A DNA stretch of 64,000 nucleotides from Arctopsyche grandis (GCF_051622035.1 NC_135362.1:26037001-26101000), one strand, 5' to 3'. Counted from the first letter of the stretch, positions 44,616 to 56,251 are shown. Notes: generated from the sequence alone by a model not told the origin. Translations and numbers: made by a program.

Positions 44616-44908
44616 GTCTACATACATAGATGGATGAAATTTTCAGGTGCTAGGTGTTCCATGATCGAGATTTAAGTGACGTGTGTGAGATAATTTTGTG
44701 CGGAATAATCACCGAAACGATAATTATATAAATTATGTACATATGATGTAAATAAAAGTTAAAAAAAAAGATGTGTTGCTATTGTAGTTTATAGCTGAAA
44801 ACTGCAAGCTATTTAAACCAAATCACAAATGACAAATTGACAGTAAATATCACACTTACGCATTTACATCATACATTTGCTTTTCTTGTTTTGTGGCTTT
44901 TTTGTGAG

Positions 44909-46775
44909 ATGGAATGTAGACTTTGCCTTCGTTTCTCTCCATCTGAGACTTCTGTCTCCATCTATAACAATCCTTATCCACTGGTTCAACGCATTTGGAC
45001 CTGCTGTCAGCTGCAGGTCAGTTTCGGTTTCTTTTGACTTGTAACATCTGATTAGTAAGTCTCATTTCCGCTTCACCATTTGCAGGTTGAGAGAGATGAC
45101 GGATTGCCAGATACGATATGTCCAGCGTGTGACAATAACCTAGAATTGCTTGGCAGTTTTCGAAACGTTTGTATTCAAAGTGACGAAAAATCTAAACTGA
45201 GGATAAATGAGTGTTTGCAGATCAAACCGGAAGAGATTTTGCTTGAAGATTTAGTGTGGAAGGATGAATCCAGTATCGATTCGCCGGTAAACGTTTGTAA
45301 ATCTCTCGTCACTGACAAGTCAAATAATAGAGAATTAGAATGGATCGATTCTAAGCAAAACGTCCATTTAATTGAAAATACAAATTCACTGGTAAAGTGA
45401 TATCTAATACCAGTGTAAAAATATCACACATATGAAATGATATAACATGCGTTTTATTTTACAGATGCGTGGAGAAAAAGTTGCTTCGCGTGGTTCTAAA
45501 TCGGAAATAATTATCGATATTGAGCCTTTATCATTACCAATAACTTCAGATAAAATATGTTCCACACATTCTAATATTAACAAATGTAATATTTGTTCAA
45601 AATCATTCGCTATAAAAGATCACCTTGCGGAACATGAAATATCTCATACTGGAAAAAAGCCGTACAAGTGTGATATTTGCTTGAAATCATTCGGCCGAAA
45701 ATCTTATCTTGTGAGGCACACTAAAAGATGTCATAATGGGGTAAAACCACACAAATGTAACATTTGCTTGAAATCATTCCTTAAGAAAGCTCACTACGTG
45801 CGACATGAAAGATCGCACTCCAGGGAAAAGCCCTACAAATGTGATATTTGCTTAGAATCGTTCTCTCAAAAGCATACTCTAACGGCACATATAATATCTC
45901 ATACTGGAGTAAAACCACACAAATGTAACATTTGCTTGAAATCATTCCTTACGAAATCTCACTACGTGCGACATGAAAGATCGCACACCGGCGAGAAGCC
46001 CTACAAATGTGATATCTGCTTAAAATCGTTCTTTGAAAATTCTACTCTCACCACACATAAAATATCCCATACTGGGGTAAAATCACACAATTGTAACATT
46101 TGCTTTAAATCATTCGTTACAAAATATAACTACGTGCAACATGAAAGATCGCACACCGGCGAAAAGCCGTACAAATGTGATATATGCTTAAAATCGTTCT
46201 CTCACAAGCCTTCTCTCAAGAGACATATAATGTGTCATTCTGGGGTAAAATCACAAAAAAGTAACATTTGTTTGAAATCATTCCTTACAAAATCTAACTA
46301 CGTGCAACATGAAAGATCGCACACCGGCGAAAAGCCGTACAAATGTGATATATGCTTAAAATCGTTCTCTCACAAATCTTCTCTCAATAAACATGTAATG
46401 TCTCATTCTGGGGTAAAATCACACAAATGTAACATTTGCTTTAAATCATTCGTTACAAAATATAACTGCGTGCAACATGAAAGATTGCACACCGGCGAAA
46501 AGCCGTACACATGTGATATATGCTTAAAATCGTTCTCTGACAAGTCTTCTCTCAGGACACATAAAATATTTCATACTGGGGTAAAACCATACAAATGTAA
46601 CATTTGCTTGAAATCATTCCTTACAAAATCTAACTATGTGCAACATGAAAGATCGCACACCGGCGAAAAGCCGTACAAATGTGATATCTGCTCAAAATTG
46701 TTCACAAGTACGTCTAACCTTTCAAGGCATATGAGCACTCATACTAGGTTAAAACCACACAAGTGTAACAAGTGA
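44909..46775 (+). CDS. ZAD-domain C2H2 zinc-finger protein 2 (C-terminally truncated)
   Basis: Exons 44909-45016, 45086-45391 and 45465-46775, all phase 0, encode 574 residues. The ZAD domain has MECRLC and ICPAC, and the linker DLVWKDESS and EIIIDIEPLSLP. There are 14 fingers. Finger 9 reads QKSNIC, so its first zinc-binding cysteine is serine. Odd- and even-numbered fingers form two alternating sequence classes (LTKSNYVQHERSH versus CDICLKSFSHK), so the array grew in two-finger, 168-bp steps. The protein ends HKCNK-stop in the first cysteine pair of the next finger, and eroded finger sequence continues to ~47200. The start is the ATG giving MECRLC, homologous to its two neighbours; an in-frame upstream ATG at 44837 lacks family support. 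Confidence 0.92.
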
Positions 46776-47200
46776 TGAAATCATTCGTTACACCACCGAA
46801 AATCCTAACAATTGTTATATTTGTTTAAAATCGTTCTCCCAAAAGTCTACTCTCACGGCACATATAATATCTCATACTGGGAAAAAAACTATACAAATGT
46901 GACATTTGTACAGAATCGTTCACTCATAAAAGTTATCTAATTATACACATGAATACGCATACCGGAGATAAACCACAAAATTTCGATGTCTACTTAAAAA
47001 CGTTCACTACGAAATATGAACTTATGAAAATTCTTACTTGGAAAAAGCTGAACAAATACGAAATTTGTTTAAAATCTTTTCCTGAAAAATCTTACCTTGC
47101 TTAAATTTGAAATATACACCCCATATAGGGTGAAAACCACACCGGTGTGACATTCGCTTAAAATCATTTGTTGTAAAATTTATACATATGTGAAACTCTA
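46776..47200 (+). pseudogene. Eroded zinc-finger tail of ZAD gene 2
   Basis: Shifting frames still read NCYICLKSFSQKSTLTAH, HTGEKP-like and KPHRCDIRLKSFVVK. They correspond to the last fingers of ZAD gene 3. Several frameshifts and stops make it non-coding. It may now be 3' UTR. Confidence 0.85.
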
Positions 47201-47412
47201 GGGTTATCAGCGCCCCTAATGCAACTTTCTACTCGGCGCCCTTACAATTTTTCCAAAAAAAAAAAAAATTAAAACCGTTACAATTTGTTATTCATATATG
47301 TATAACCTATTCATCATATTGTACTTTCATGTATACAGAACAATAGCTCTGACCAATTTATCCAGTTACTGAAAGGGCATAGAAACTACATATGAATGTT
47401 GAAAAATAAATT

Positions 47413-49541
47413 TGTGGGTTGACGTTATTTTACTGCAAGATTTTGAGACAAAATCGTTTTGATGCCAAACTCGATAATGATTTAGATTTTAATTTCAAAA
47501 GTGTGTATTCTTTTTAGAATGCGGTTAATGATAATATATTACATCAACCATTGAGACCGTCTCTTCCATCGCCAATTAAGACGAAAATGAGAATAAATCT
47601 AAACAAACAGCGAAGGAATGAGGGCCGCATATACAAGAATAAGATGAGGCAAAATCCTGCACGCACTCTAGGTACCATGTGTAAATGTCCTATGAAATGC
47701 TACATAAAAATTCCTTTGGCAATGAGAATTACCATTTTTAACGCTTTCTGGGGTCTTGAAGATTTTAACCAACAAAATGCATACCTTTTTTCAAACATAC
47801 AATGTATTAACGTTAAAAGAAGATATGGATGTACTAGGGCCGACGAGTCTTACAGGCAAAAAAGTTTCATTTTTAAACTGAAAATCAGCGGAGAAGATAT
47901 TCGTGTATGTAAGAAATCATTCCTAAGTATACACGGTCTTCAAAATAATCGGGGACGTATTAATAAAATTCAAATTAAAATTAAAGTATGCCGGGTTCCT
48001 ACAACAGACAAACGAGGTAAACATACCAATAGACCCAATAAGATAAGTGGAGCTCGTTTGGCTAGCATCCACGATCATATTGCTGCCATACCAAAATATC
48101 AGTCCCACTACAGTCGTACTTCCAATCCTGATAAAGCATATTTAAATTGTGATATAAATATTGCGTCTCTTTATAATACTCATTACCTTAAATACTGTGA
48201 AGAAATAAATTGTGAACCTGTATCTGTAGATAAGTATAGACGAGTATTTTGCCAAGAGTATAACATCGGTTTCAAACTTCCGAAATCCGATACGTGTAAA
48301 ACGTGTGACACACGTGATAAAAAAATGGGAAATGAAACTGATGAGGAACAAAACAGACAGTTGAGTATTGAGAAGGAACTTCATCTCAGATATGCCGAGA
48401 GCATGAAAACAAAAATGAAAACTTTGTCTTTATTAGCCAAAGAAAATTCTGACGTTCATGTAATAACTATAGATTTACAGCAAACCCTGCCCACTCCTAA
48501 ACTTACATGCGGGCCAGCATTCTATCTACGAAAGCTATGGACATTCAATGTTGGAATACACGATTGTGGCCAAGATGTGGGCTACATGTTTCTGTGGGAT
48601 GAGTCACAAGCAGCAAGAGGAAGTGATGAAATTGGAAGCTGCATACTGAAGTACTTGAAATTAAGAAATTTAGAGGGTAAACGTTTAATTATATTTTCTG
48701 ATGACTGTTGTGGTCAGATTAAAAATTGGAATATTACATCTCTATGGACATATTTAGCCTCTTCGGGTAATTTTGACGAAATTGAACACAATTTTTTAAT
48801 CTCTGGACATACAAACTTGCCGTCTGATAGGAGTTTTGGAAAAATCGAAAAATACCTTAGGGCACGAGAACCAAACATTTACTCACCAGATCACTGGAGA
48901 GAGGTTATCGAGAAGTGTAGTAAAAATAAAAAGTTTATTGTGACGAAAATGGAAATAAACGATTTTTTTAGCCTTTCAAACCTTAAAATCAATATTAATA
49001 CTAATAAGAAAGTTTGTGAAGATGGAACTCTATTAAAATTTGCAGAGGTAGTTTGTTTTCATTTTGCAAAAGATTTTCCTCTACAAATGAAAATTAAATA
49101 TAGTGAAAATGCAATTTATACTGAAGTAAACCTAAAACAAAAAGAACGATCTGTCCAAGATGTAAATTTAATTCCTAAATACAGCGCACCTCGAAAAATT
49201 AATAGTAAAAAAGTAAAAGACGTTTTAACACTGTTGCCTTATATACCAGTCACACACCATAATTTTTATAATAATCTCATCGCTGAACCTGAGGAGCCCA
49301 CAGAAGAAAAAAATGAACTGATAGGGTAATCGTTATTTTTTGCTTTTATTTTATATTGGTCTTTAGTGCCACTTTCATTTTATTTTATTAGTACCACTTG
49401 TGCTCATTTCATATTCATATAAAATTTATATTAATTAAACTAAATTTAATGTATAATGTACAAATTAATGATGACAATGTCATGTCATATCTTTGTATGT
49501 AATTATTAAAAAAAATTGGTGGAAAATAGTGTCAACCCACA
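47413..49541 (+). mobile_element. DNA transposon encoding a DUF7869-like protein
   Basis: Terminal inverted repeats TGTGGGTTGAC (47413-47423) and GTCAACCCACA (49531-49541) are perfect for 11 bp and continue imperfectly (ATTTT). The flanks share ATT on both sides, a possible 3-bp target duplication. The 2129-bp body is almost entirely one long open frame with no internal stop, unlike every other element in the window, so the insertion looks young. Superfamily not assigned. Confidence 0.7.
47587..49329 (+). CDS. DUF7869-like protein, putative transposase
   Basis: One exon from the first in-frame ATG (47587) gives 580 residues. The frame is open upstream to an in-frame TAG at about 47516 (ctttttag), which could instead be an acceptor for a 5' exon. 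Features in order: a Cys cluster CKCPMKC near residue 25, KSDTCKTCDTRDKK near 240, TIDLQQTLPTPKL (D at residue 296), LWDESQAARGSDEIGSC, IIFSDDCCGQIKN (D at 372), then SGHTNLPSDRSFGKIEKYL (D at 414). These blocks are the signature of a family I know from many arthropod and cnidarian gene models, associated with DUF7869. The evenly ordered acidic residues suggest an RNase-H-like (DDE/D) nuclease fold; that is inference. Many relatives have a Cys before the third Asp (CDRDFG), where this copy has Ser. The flanking TIRs argue that it is the transposase of its own element. Confidence 0.8.
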   Translation: MRINLNKQRRNEGRIYKNKMRQNPARTLGTMCKCPMKCYIKIPLAMRITIFNAFWGLEDFNQQNAYLFSNIQCINVKRRYGCTRADESYRQKSFIFKLKISGEDIRVCKKSFLSIHGLQNNRGRINKIQIKIKVCRVPTTDKRGKHTNRPNKISGARLASIHDHIAAIPKYQSHYSRTSNPDKAYLNCDINIASLYNTHYLKYCEEINCEPVSVDKYRRVFCQEYNIGFKLPKSDTCKTCDTRDKKMGNETDEEQNRQLSIEKELHLRYAESMKTKMKTLSLLAKENSDVHVITIDLQQTLPTPKLTCGPAFYLRKLWTFNVGIHDCGQDVGYMFLWDESQAARGSDEIGSCILKYLKLRNLEGKRLIIFSDDCCGQIKNWNITSLWTYLASSGNFDEIEHNFLISGHTNLPSDRSFGKIEKYLRAREPNIYSPDHWREVIEKCSKNKKFIVTKMEINDFFSLSNLKININTNKKVCEDGTLLKFAEVVCFHFAKDFPLQMKIKYSENAIYTEVNLKQKERSVQDVNLIPKYSAPRKINSKKVKDVLTLLPYIPVTHHNFYNNLIAEPEEPTEEKNELIG

Positions 49542-49989
49542 ATTTTTTATATGCACCATTTTATGTTTAAAAACTAATTTAAAATGTATAATTTTAAAAC
49601 TTATTAAAAATATTGACCTGATCGTGATATTTTATACAAAAAAAACCTCAAATTCGTATTTGGGTATGGCTTCCAGGTAAGACCCAAATGAAATGCAAAA
49701 AAAAACTTTCCGTTTTTCTTTTGCTTGACCGTTCATCATTTGTTTTCCTTGTTCTAATAATTTGTCTAAAACTATACCTATTCAGAATTTTCTGATCGAA
49801 AACTAAAAAATTTATATGTACATATATATAAAAAATAAAAATAAATAAATATGTAAAAAGAATAAAATAAATAAATGTAATAATTTTGATGATTTTTTAT
49901 AGATACCAACCTTTTTATTTTCGAATTTGTACGTAAACTTTTGTACAAAAACTACCTTTTTAATTTTTAAAAAATATATACAAACTTGT
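49542..49989. other. Intergenic, AT-rich, nothing recognised
   Basis: No gene or repeat ends. It lies between the transposon and an hAT end. Confidence 0.35.
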
Positions 49990-50084
49990 TTGAATTGGAT
50001 TCCAATAAGAATTTCTTTCATCCGGCCCTCCATACGTTTAAAATTCTGAACTGGCCTATATCTCAAAAAGGTTGGAGACCCCTG
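49990..50084 (-). mobile_element. hAT terminal fragment
   Basis: Reversed, it begins CAGGGGTCTCCAACCTTTTT, the common end of an hAT group, followed by GGAGGGCCGGATGAAAG. The other end was not located; a long deletion or a boundary further left is possible. Confidence 0.6.
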
Positions 50085-50389
50085 ATCTAAATCAATAATG
50101 TCTTCACCTAAATTGAAGTTTTTTCATATATATATATATAGATATTTTTTTTTTGTAAGAATAGTAAGCAAAAAATTCATAAGACCTGCACATAAATGCC
50201 AACATGGATGGATGATGGTTACATAAATTATGTACATAAGATGTAAATAAAAGATAAAATAAAACAAGATTTGTTGGTATTGTAGCTTATAGCTGAAAAC
50301 TCACGCAATTTAGACCAAATCATGCATGATAAATTGACAAGAGATATTACACTTTCGCATTTACATCATACATTTGCTTTTCTTGTGCG
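50085..50389 (+). repeat. Segmental-duplication copy upstream of ZAD gene 3
   Basis: It matches 43402-43550 and then 44733-44908 upstream of ZAD gene 2 (for example TTATAGCTGAAAACT and CATTTACATCATACATTTGC). The ~1.15-kb MITE-A/hAT block present at gene 2 is missing here, so this is the unoccupied arrangement. Confidence 0.8.
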
Positions 50390-52426
50390 ATGGAGTGTAG
50401 ACTTTGCCTTCGTTTCTCTCCATGTGAGACTTCTGTCTCCATCCATAACAATCCTCATCCACTGGTTCAACGCATTTGGACCTGCTGTCAGCTGCAGGTC
50501 AGTTTCGGTTTCTTTTGACTTGTACCATTTGATTAGTAAGTCTCATTTCCGCTTCATCATTTGCAGGTTGAGAGAGATGATGGATTGCCAGATACGATAT
50601 GTCCAACGTGTGACAATAATCTAGAATTGCTTAACAGTTTTCGAAACGTTTGTATCCAAAGTGGCGATACATCTAAACTGAGGCTAAATAAGTTTTTGCA
50701 AATCAAACCGGAGGAGATTTTGCTTGAAGATTTAGTGTGGAAGGCAGAATCCAGTGTCGATGCGCCAGTAAACGTTTGTAATGCTCTCGTCGCTGACGAG
50801 TCAAATAATAATAGAGAATTAGAATGGAGCGATTCTAAGCAAAACGTCCATTTAATTGAAAATACAAATTCACTGGTAAAGTGATTTCTTATATCAGTGT
50901 AAAATTATCACACATGAAATGATAACATGCGTTTTATTTTACAGATGCGTGGAGAAAACGTTGCTTCGGGTGGTTCTAAATCGGAAATAGTTATCGATAT
51001 TGAGCCTTTACCATTACCAACAACTTCAGATAAAATATGTTCCACACATTCTAATATTAACAAATGTAGTATTTGTTCAAAATCATTTGCTAGAAAAGCT
51101 CACCTTGCGGAACATGAAAGATCTCACACTGGAGAAAAGCCGTACAAGTGTGATATTTGCTTAAAATCATTCGCTCGAAAATCTAACCTTGTGATGCACG
51201 CTGAAAGATCTCATGCTGGGTTGAAGCCACACAAGTGTGACATTTGCTCAAAACTATTTGCGACAAAATCTGAACTCGTAAAACATGATAGATCTCATAC
51301 CGGGGAAAAACCGTACAAATGTGACATCTGTTTGAAATCGTTCACTCAAAAATCTAGCCTTTTGGTTCATGAACGATCTCATACTGGCGAAAAACCGTAC
51401 AAATGTAACATTTGTTCAAAATCTTTCGTTGCAAAATCTGACGTTGACAGACACAAAATAACCCATACTGGGGAAAAGCCGTTCAAATGTGACATTTGTC
51501 CAAAATCATTCACGCAAAAAAGTAGTCTAATCGTTCACGTGAAATCGCACACTGGAGATAAACCACACAAGTGCGATGTTTGTTTAAAAACATTCGCTAC
51601 AAAATATGAACTTGTGAGACACGGAAGATATCACACTGGGGAAAAGCCGTATAAATGTAATTTTTGTTCGAAATCGTTTGCTACTACATTTCAGCTTACG
51701 ATACACGAAAGATTTCATACTGGGGAAAAGCCATATAAGTGTGATATTTGTTCCAAATCATTTCCTTCAAATAGTGGTTACGATGCGCACATGAAATCGA
51801 AACATTGCGGAATAAATTGTCTAATTAGGAAAAAGTCGTGTGATATCTGCTCAAAATTGTTCACAAATACGTCTAACCTTTCAAGGCATATGAGCTCTCA
51901 TACTGGGGTAAAACCACACAAATGTAACATTTGCTTGAAATCATTCGTTATGAAAGCTGACTATGTGCGACATGAAAGGTCTCACACCGGGGAAAAGCCT
52001 TACAAATGTGATATTTGCTTAAAATCGTTCTCTCAAAAGTCTACTCTCACCGCGCATAAAATATCCCATACTGGGGAAAAACCATACAAATGTGAAACTT
52101 GTTTGAAATCATTCGCTACAAAATCTTACCTTGTGAAACATGAAGGATTTCATAGCGGGCTGTACAAATGCAACATTTGTTCAAAATTATTTTCTACAGA
52201 ATTAACCCTCATGAAGCACAGAAGGACCCATACTGGGGAAAAGCTGCACAAATGCGAAATTTGTTTAATATCTTTTGCTGAAAAATCTAACCTTGCTTTA
52301 CATTTGAAATCCCACATCGGGTTAAAACCACACCAATGTGACATTTGTTTAAAATCCTTTGTTGAAAAATATATGCTTGTGAAACATTCGAAATGTCACA
52401 TTGAAACAACCATAAAAACATCTTAA
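50390..52426 (+). CDS. ZAD-domain C2H2 zinc-finger protein 3 (16 fingers)
   Basis: Exons 50390-50497, 50567-50875 and 50945-52426, all phase 0, encode 632 residues. The ZAD domain begins MECRLCLRFSPCETSVSI and continues after the intron with DDGLPDTICPTCDNNLELL. The linker carries DLVWKAESS and EIVIDIEPLPLP. Sixteen fingers follow; fingers 9-10 are separated by an irregular spacer (MKSKHCGINCLIRKKSCDIC), unlike the regular TGEKP linkers. It is very close to gene 2 through exons 1-2 and both introns, so the two separated recently relative to gene 1. AATAAA overlaps the stop codon. Confidence 0.93.
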
Positions 52427-53272
52427 ATAAAAAAACTTTCACATCTTTCTAATATTTAATTTCCGCCATCTCACTTCAATACCATCTTTGGTATAAAAAT
52501 GATCGAAAAATAAATGCATTGAATTTTCCTAATATCAACGTATAAAAGTATTGTTTATTTACCTTTTTAATGCTGACAAACGCCAAGTGGCGTTTTGCCA
52601 ACAAGTCCTTGGGCCTGAAAAACGCCGATAGGCGTTGTATTTTGAGCATGTACAAAGTAAACAAGAATACTACCCGCTAAGCCTTCACAGGTAGCATTGA
52701 ATAAAAAATGCCTTGAACATGGGTCGTGTAATCCGTGTCATTCATTTATCAATGTTTATAAAGACTGGTTTACACCGGAATTTCTGAATTTATAACCATA
52801 GCAGAATTACCCGATGGAAATCCCTAACTGCCGAGTATTTTAGATTGTGGCTTGGCATTTAGATTGTGAGCATTACATTTTAACAACAATGAAGATGGAA
52901 ATAGTTTTGGAAAAATACATTCATTAATAGACTTCTTTTGTTTATTTTATATTGATATATTAGTCTAAACACACCTTTACAAAACTCGATATCATCGGCG
53001 GTAGTTATCTGGGGTTTGTTTGGATTAGTTTCAATTTTTATACCTGCTTTCTATTGAATTTTTAAATAATTCTAGTTGGCAATGTTGGCGAAATTTTCAG
53101 TGTGGCGGGCTTTCAACAGAAAAGACGTCAGCGCACAAAGGCTTAAGTACTATTTTATTTTAAATTTTTTTTTTACATTTATAAATCTATTATAATGTCA
53201 GTTTTGAACGGAACTAAACTAACCACTGACTTTGCAGCCAACAATCTGAACAAATACATAAAATCTGGTTCT
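52427..53272. other. Downstream of ZAD gene 3, no gene
   Basis: Two small hairpins, AACGCCAAGTGGCGTT (~52579) and AACGCCGATAGGCGTT (~52621), sit close together and may be part of a MITE. Nothing else is recognised. Confidence 0.4.
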
Positions 53273-53991
53273 TGGCAAAAGAAGTGCCCGAATGGTACCC
53301 AAAATAATGCAAAAACCTTCAGTGGCGACAGTAGGGGTGGAGTCCCCTATAAATAATTTTTCATTGATTATTCATATTTGTTAATTGTTATGACTTACGA
53401 GAGAGAAGCGCCAAAACAGAAGCTAAGTTAACGCGTTGTTTCTGGATTGCATCTCCATCTGACTGAATCAGTAAACTTTCTTACCTTTAGGCACATATAC
53501 TGATTTCTCAGGAATTCGAACGAAAGTCAGTTATGGCTCATGTTTGCTACGTTGGGGGCAACACCAAATTATTCAAATTGAAAAACGCTAATTCGACATA
53601 TTCGTTGTATGACGATCCTCGAGCGGTTACACACCTCATTGAAATTTCTGTATATATACAGTTTTCTGTATTTATACAGCTACCGCGAAATCCGTCTTGT
53701 GCAGCTATATACAGCATCAAACATGAGCCATAATTGACTTTCGTTCGAATTCCTGAGAAATCAGTATATGTACCTAAAGGTAAGAAAGTTTACTGATTCA
53801 GTCAGATGGATATGCAATCCAGAAACAACGCGTTAACTTAGCTTCTGTTTTGGCGCTTCTCTCTCGTAAGTCATAACAATTAATAAATATTAATAATGAA
53901 TGAAAAATTATTTTTAGGTGACTCCACCCCTACTGTCGCCACTGAAGGCTTTTGCATTATTTTGGGTACCATTCGGGCACTTCTTTTGCCA
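53273..53991. mobile_element. Large fold-back element, ~280-bp arms
   Basis: The left arm begins TGGCAAAAGAAGTGCCCGAA and the right ends TTCGGGCACTTCTTTTGCCA. The arms stay complementary over roughly 280 bp, for example GCGCCAAAACAGAAGCTAAG / CTTAGCTTCTGTTTTGGCGC and GAACGAAAGTCAGTTATGGC / GCCATAATTGACTTTCGTTC. A ~150-bp unpaired centre remains. Length 719 bp, non-coding. No convincing target duplication. Confidence 0.9.
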
Positions 53992-56251
53992 TTTCAATGT
54001 CAGCATACAGCGTCCGATGTATCTTTTAGTGCATACAACATTTCAGCATTCAATGCTTCGTGTCATTACTGACGAAACACATTGATTGAAAAATTCTTTT
54101 ACGAGTGACGTTTATGTATGTACATATGTACATATATGATGAATTACAGAATGCACCTGCATGATTTTTTGTATCGTCATTACATAAATACATTATCTTA
54201 TACATAAACATGTCGAATTATACGGCTTAGATATGCTTCCGCGATAAGTACGAGAGAATCAAACGTGCGTAAAAATAAAAACAAAAGTGTGAACTGATAT
54301 TTTTATTTATCTTATTTACAATTAACATTTCTCCATATGCACCAGATATATTACTGTTATATCATATATCATATCATTATAAGCGATAAATTTACAAATG
54401 GATCGTTCTAAAATAACATCCAGTAAAAATCAATATTGTTTTTTTTTATGCATATGTATATTAGAAAAAAAAAGATTATAAAGGAACTAACTGTAAAACT
54501 AAAGGAAATAATACTTATTTTGATTATTTTTATAATTTTAAAATTCATACACTTAACAACTTATATTAATCAAATATAATATAATAAACTAAGGCGTGGA
54601 AAATAGCAAGAAAATAATTCTCTTGTCGTTTCAACAGATTGCGTTATCGCAAAAATAATATGATTCACACGTTTATAATTAGTTCAAAATAAAAATTATA
54701 TATAAATATATATTTTAAATGTAGATATTACGTATTTTCATACATTTATTTTAAAATGAACAAATCCTGTACAAAGAAATAAGCAAAACAAATGAATCGC
54801 ATTCAAAAATATCAACTAACAAAAGAAAAAATGTGTTACAAAATAAAAATCGAAAACATTTGGAATGACTATTTTGAAAATATGCATTTGTTTCGTAAAA
54901 ATAGCACAAAAGCGAGACAATATTTCACATATCTATAATAATAACATAATAAAACATTCAATTGTCATATCAAAATGTTAATTCTCACAATTTAAGCGAG
55001 AAAAAATATACAATGATATGAATACTAAACAAATTTATATATATATTCAATCCCAAAACTATTTATTACATATAATAATAATATTTATAATGGCAAAATC
55101 AAGTGAAATCACACCATGCAATATATTGTGCTGCACAATCTTCACCGTTGGTGATTTTTTTGTTGTTGTTTTAAATCGTATCGTAGTGTTCAAATATTAC
55201 ATGATATAAAGATTTTTATTTTGTAATAATATGAATAATAGTTTAGTGCACTAAATAAATAACGTATATAATAGTATATCTGAAAAAAGCAGTCTTACGT
55301 GTAAAAGTTTCGTTTAGTTCATATATATATATATGTATGTAATATATATGCGTTACATCAGATAAATATAGCATCATACACTTTCATGAAACACTGAATT
55401 TGACTATACATATGTATATAATAAAATGGATTTACATTTAGACCATATCGGGAAAGAAAATTTTTATATATATAAATCAATCAAAATCTAACTTACATCT
55501 TTAATTGTACAAAAACTTTAATATTCCCCCCTCGTTGCTAATCTTTTTTATTTTTATTTATTTATTTTTTGTTTATTATCTACATATATTAACTAAATGA
55601 TTTTTACATTTCAATTGGCATTTTATATATATATATGTATATACAACAAACGCGTGCGGGGGACCGTTGAATTATTACACGCAATAAAAAACTATGCAAA
55701 ACAACGGCCGATTGAAAAAATCAGTAACAATTTGTTATTATCATTATAAAGTGGAAAATTTTTCATCTGAATCAAACAATATATTATACGATGATAAACG
55801 ACCCCCGAGCATATTAATTAAAATATGAAATATACATTTAATATTCAAGAAGTAAATTTATCATACTGACATCAGATATGTACGATAAAATAATAAAATT
55901 TTCACTAAAACTTAAATAATATAATGACTGGATTTTCGTTCACATTTTTAATACTAAAAAAAAATACAAATATGATTTTTTTTTATACTGAAAAAAAAAA
56001 TGAATGGCATTGCTTTGTGTGTGTGTTTAAATATTGCCGAAATTGATATGAAATTTCGAACTTTCCTTTGATGATTTGAATGAATCATTAAGCTACGTTT
56101 TCACAGGCAACCTATTGGCACTCTATGCAAGCAACTAGCCAATAATAATAAAACGAATTGACGCTTTAGCAAGCTCCACCGGCATTTCAAACAGCAACGC
56201 TCGACAATATACCCACATTAGAGCACCAATTAATGATTAGGTATTCGCAAA
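53992..56251. other. AT-rich stretch, no gene; possible GOLPH3 3' flank
   Basis: Mostly low-GC unique sequence with few transposon marks. It could include a long 3' UTR of the minus-strand GOLPH3. No proof is visible. Confidence 0.35.

Larger units (their letters stand above)
43571..44717 (+). mobile_element. MITE-A split by an hAT insertion
   Basis: Left part 43571-43657 (GGATTATTTCGCGCATACGA...GAATATCTGGCTCTTAAG) and right part 44616-44717 (GATGAAATTTTCAGGTGCTA ... GGAATAATCACCGAAAC) together make one MITE-A. Confidence 0.75.

Noticed and set aside
44837-44908. Upstream in-frame ATG for ZAD gene 2
   Set aside because: The extra residues are not supported in the two paralogues, whose ZAD starts at MECRLC.
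47551-47586. TTG at 47551 as start of the DUF7869-like protein
   Set aside because: Not a plausible eukaryotic initiator. I used the first ATG (47587) and note a possible upstream exon.
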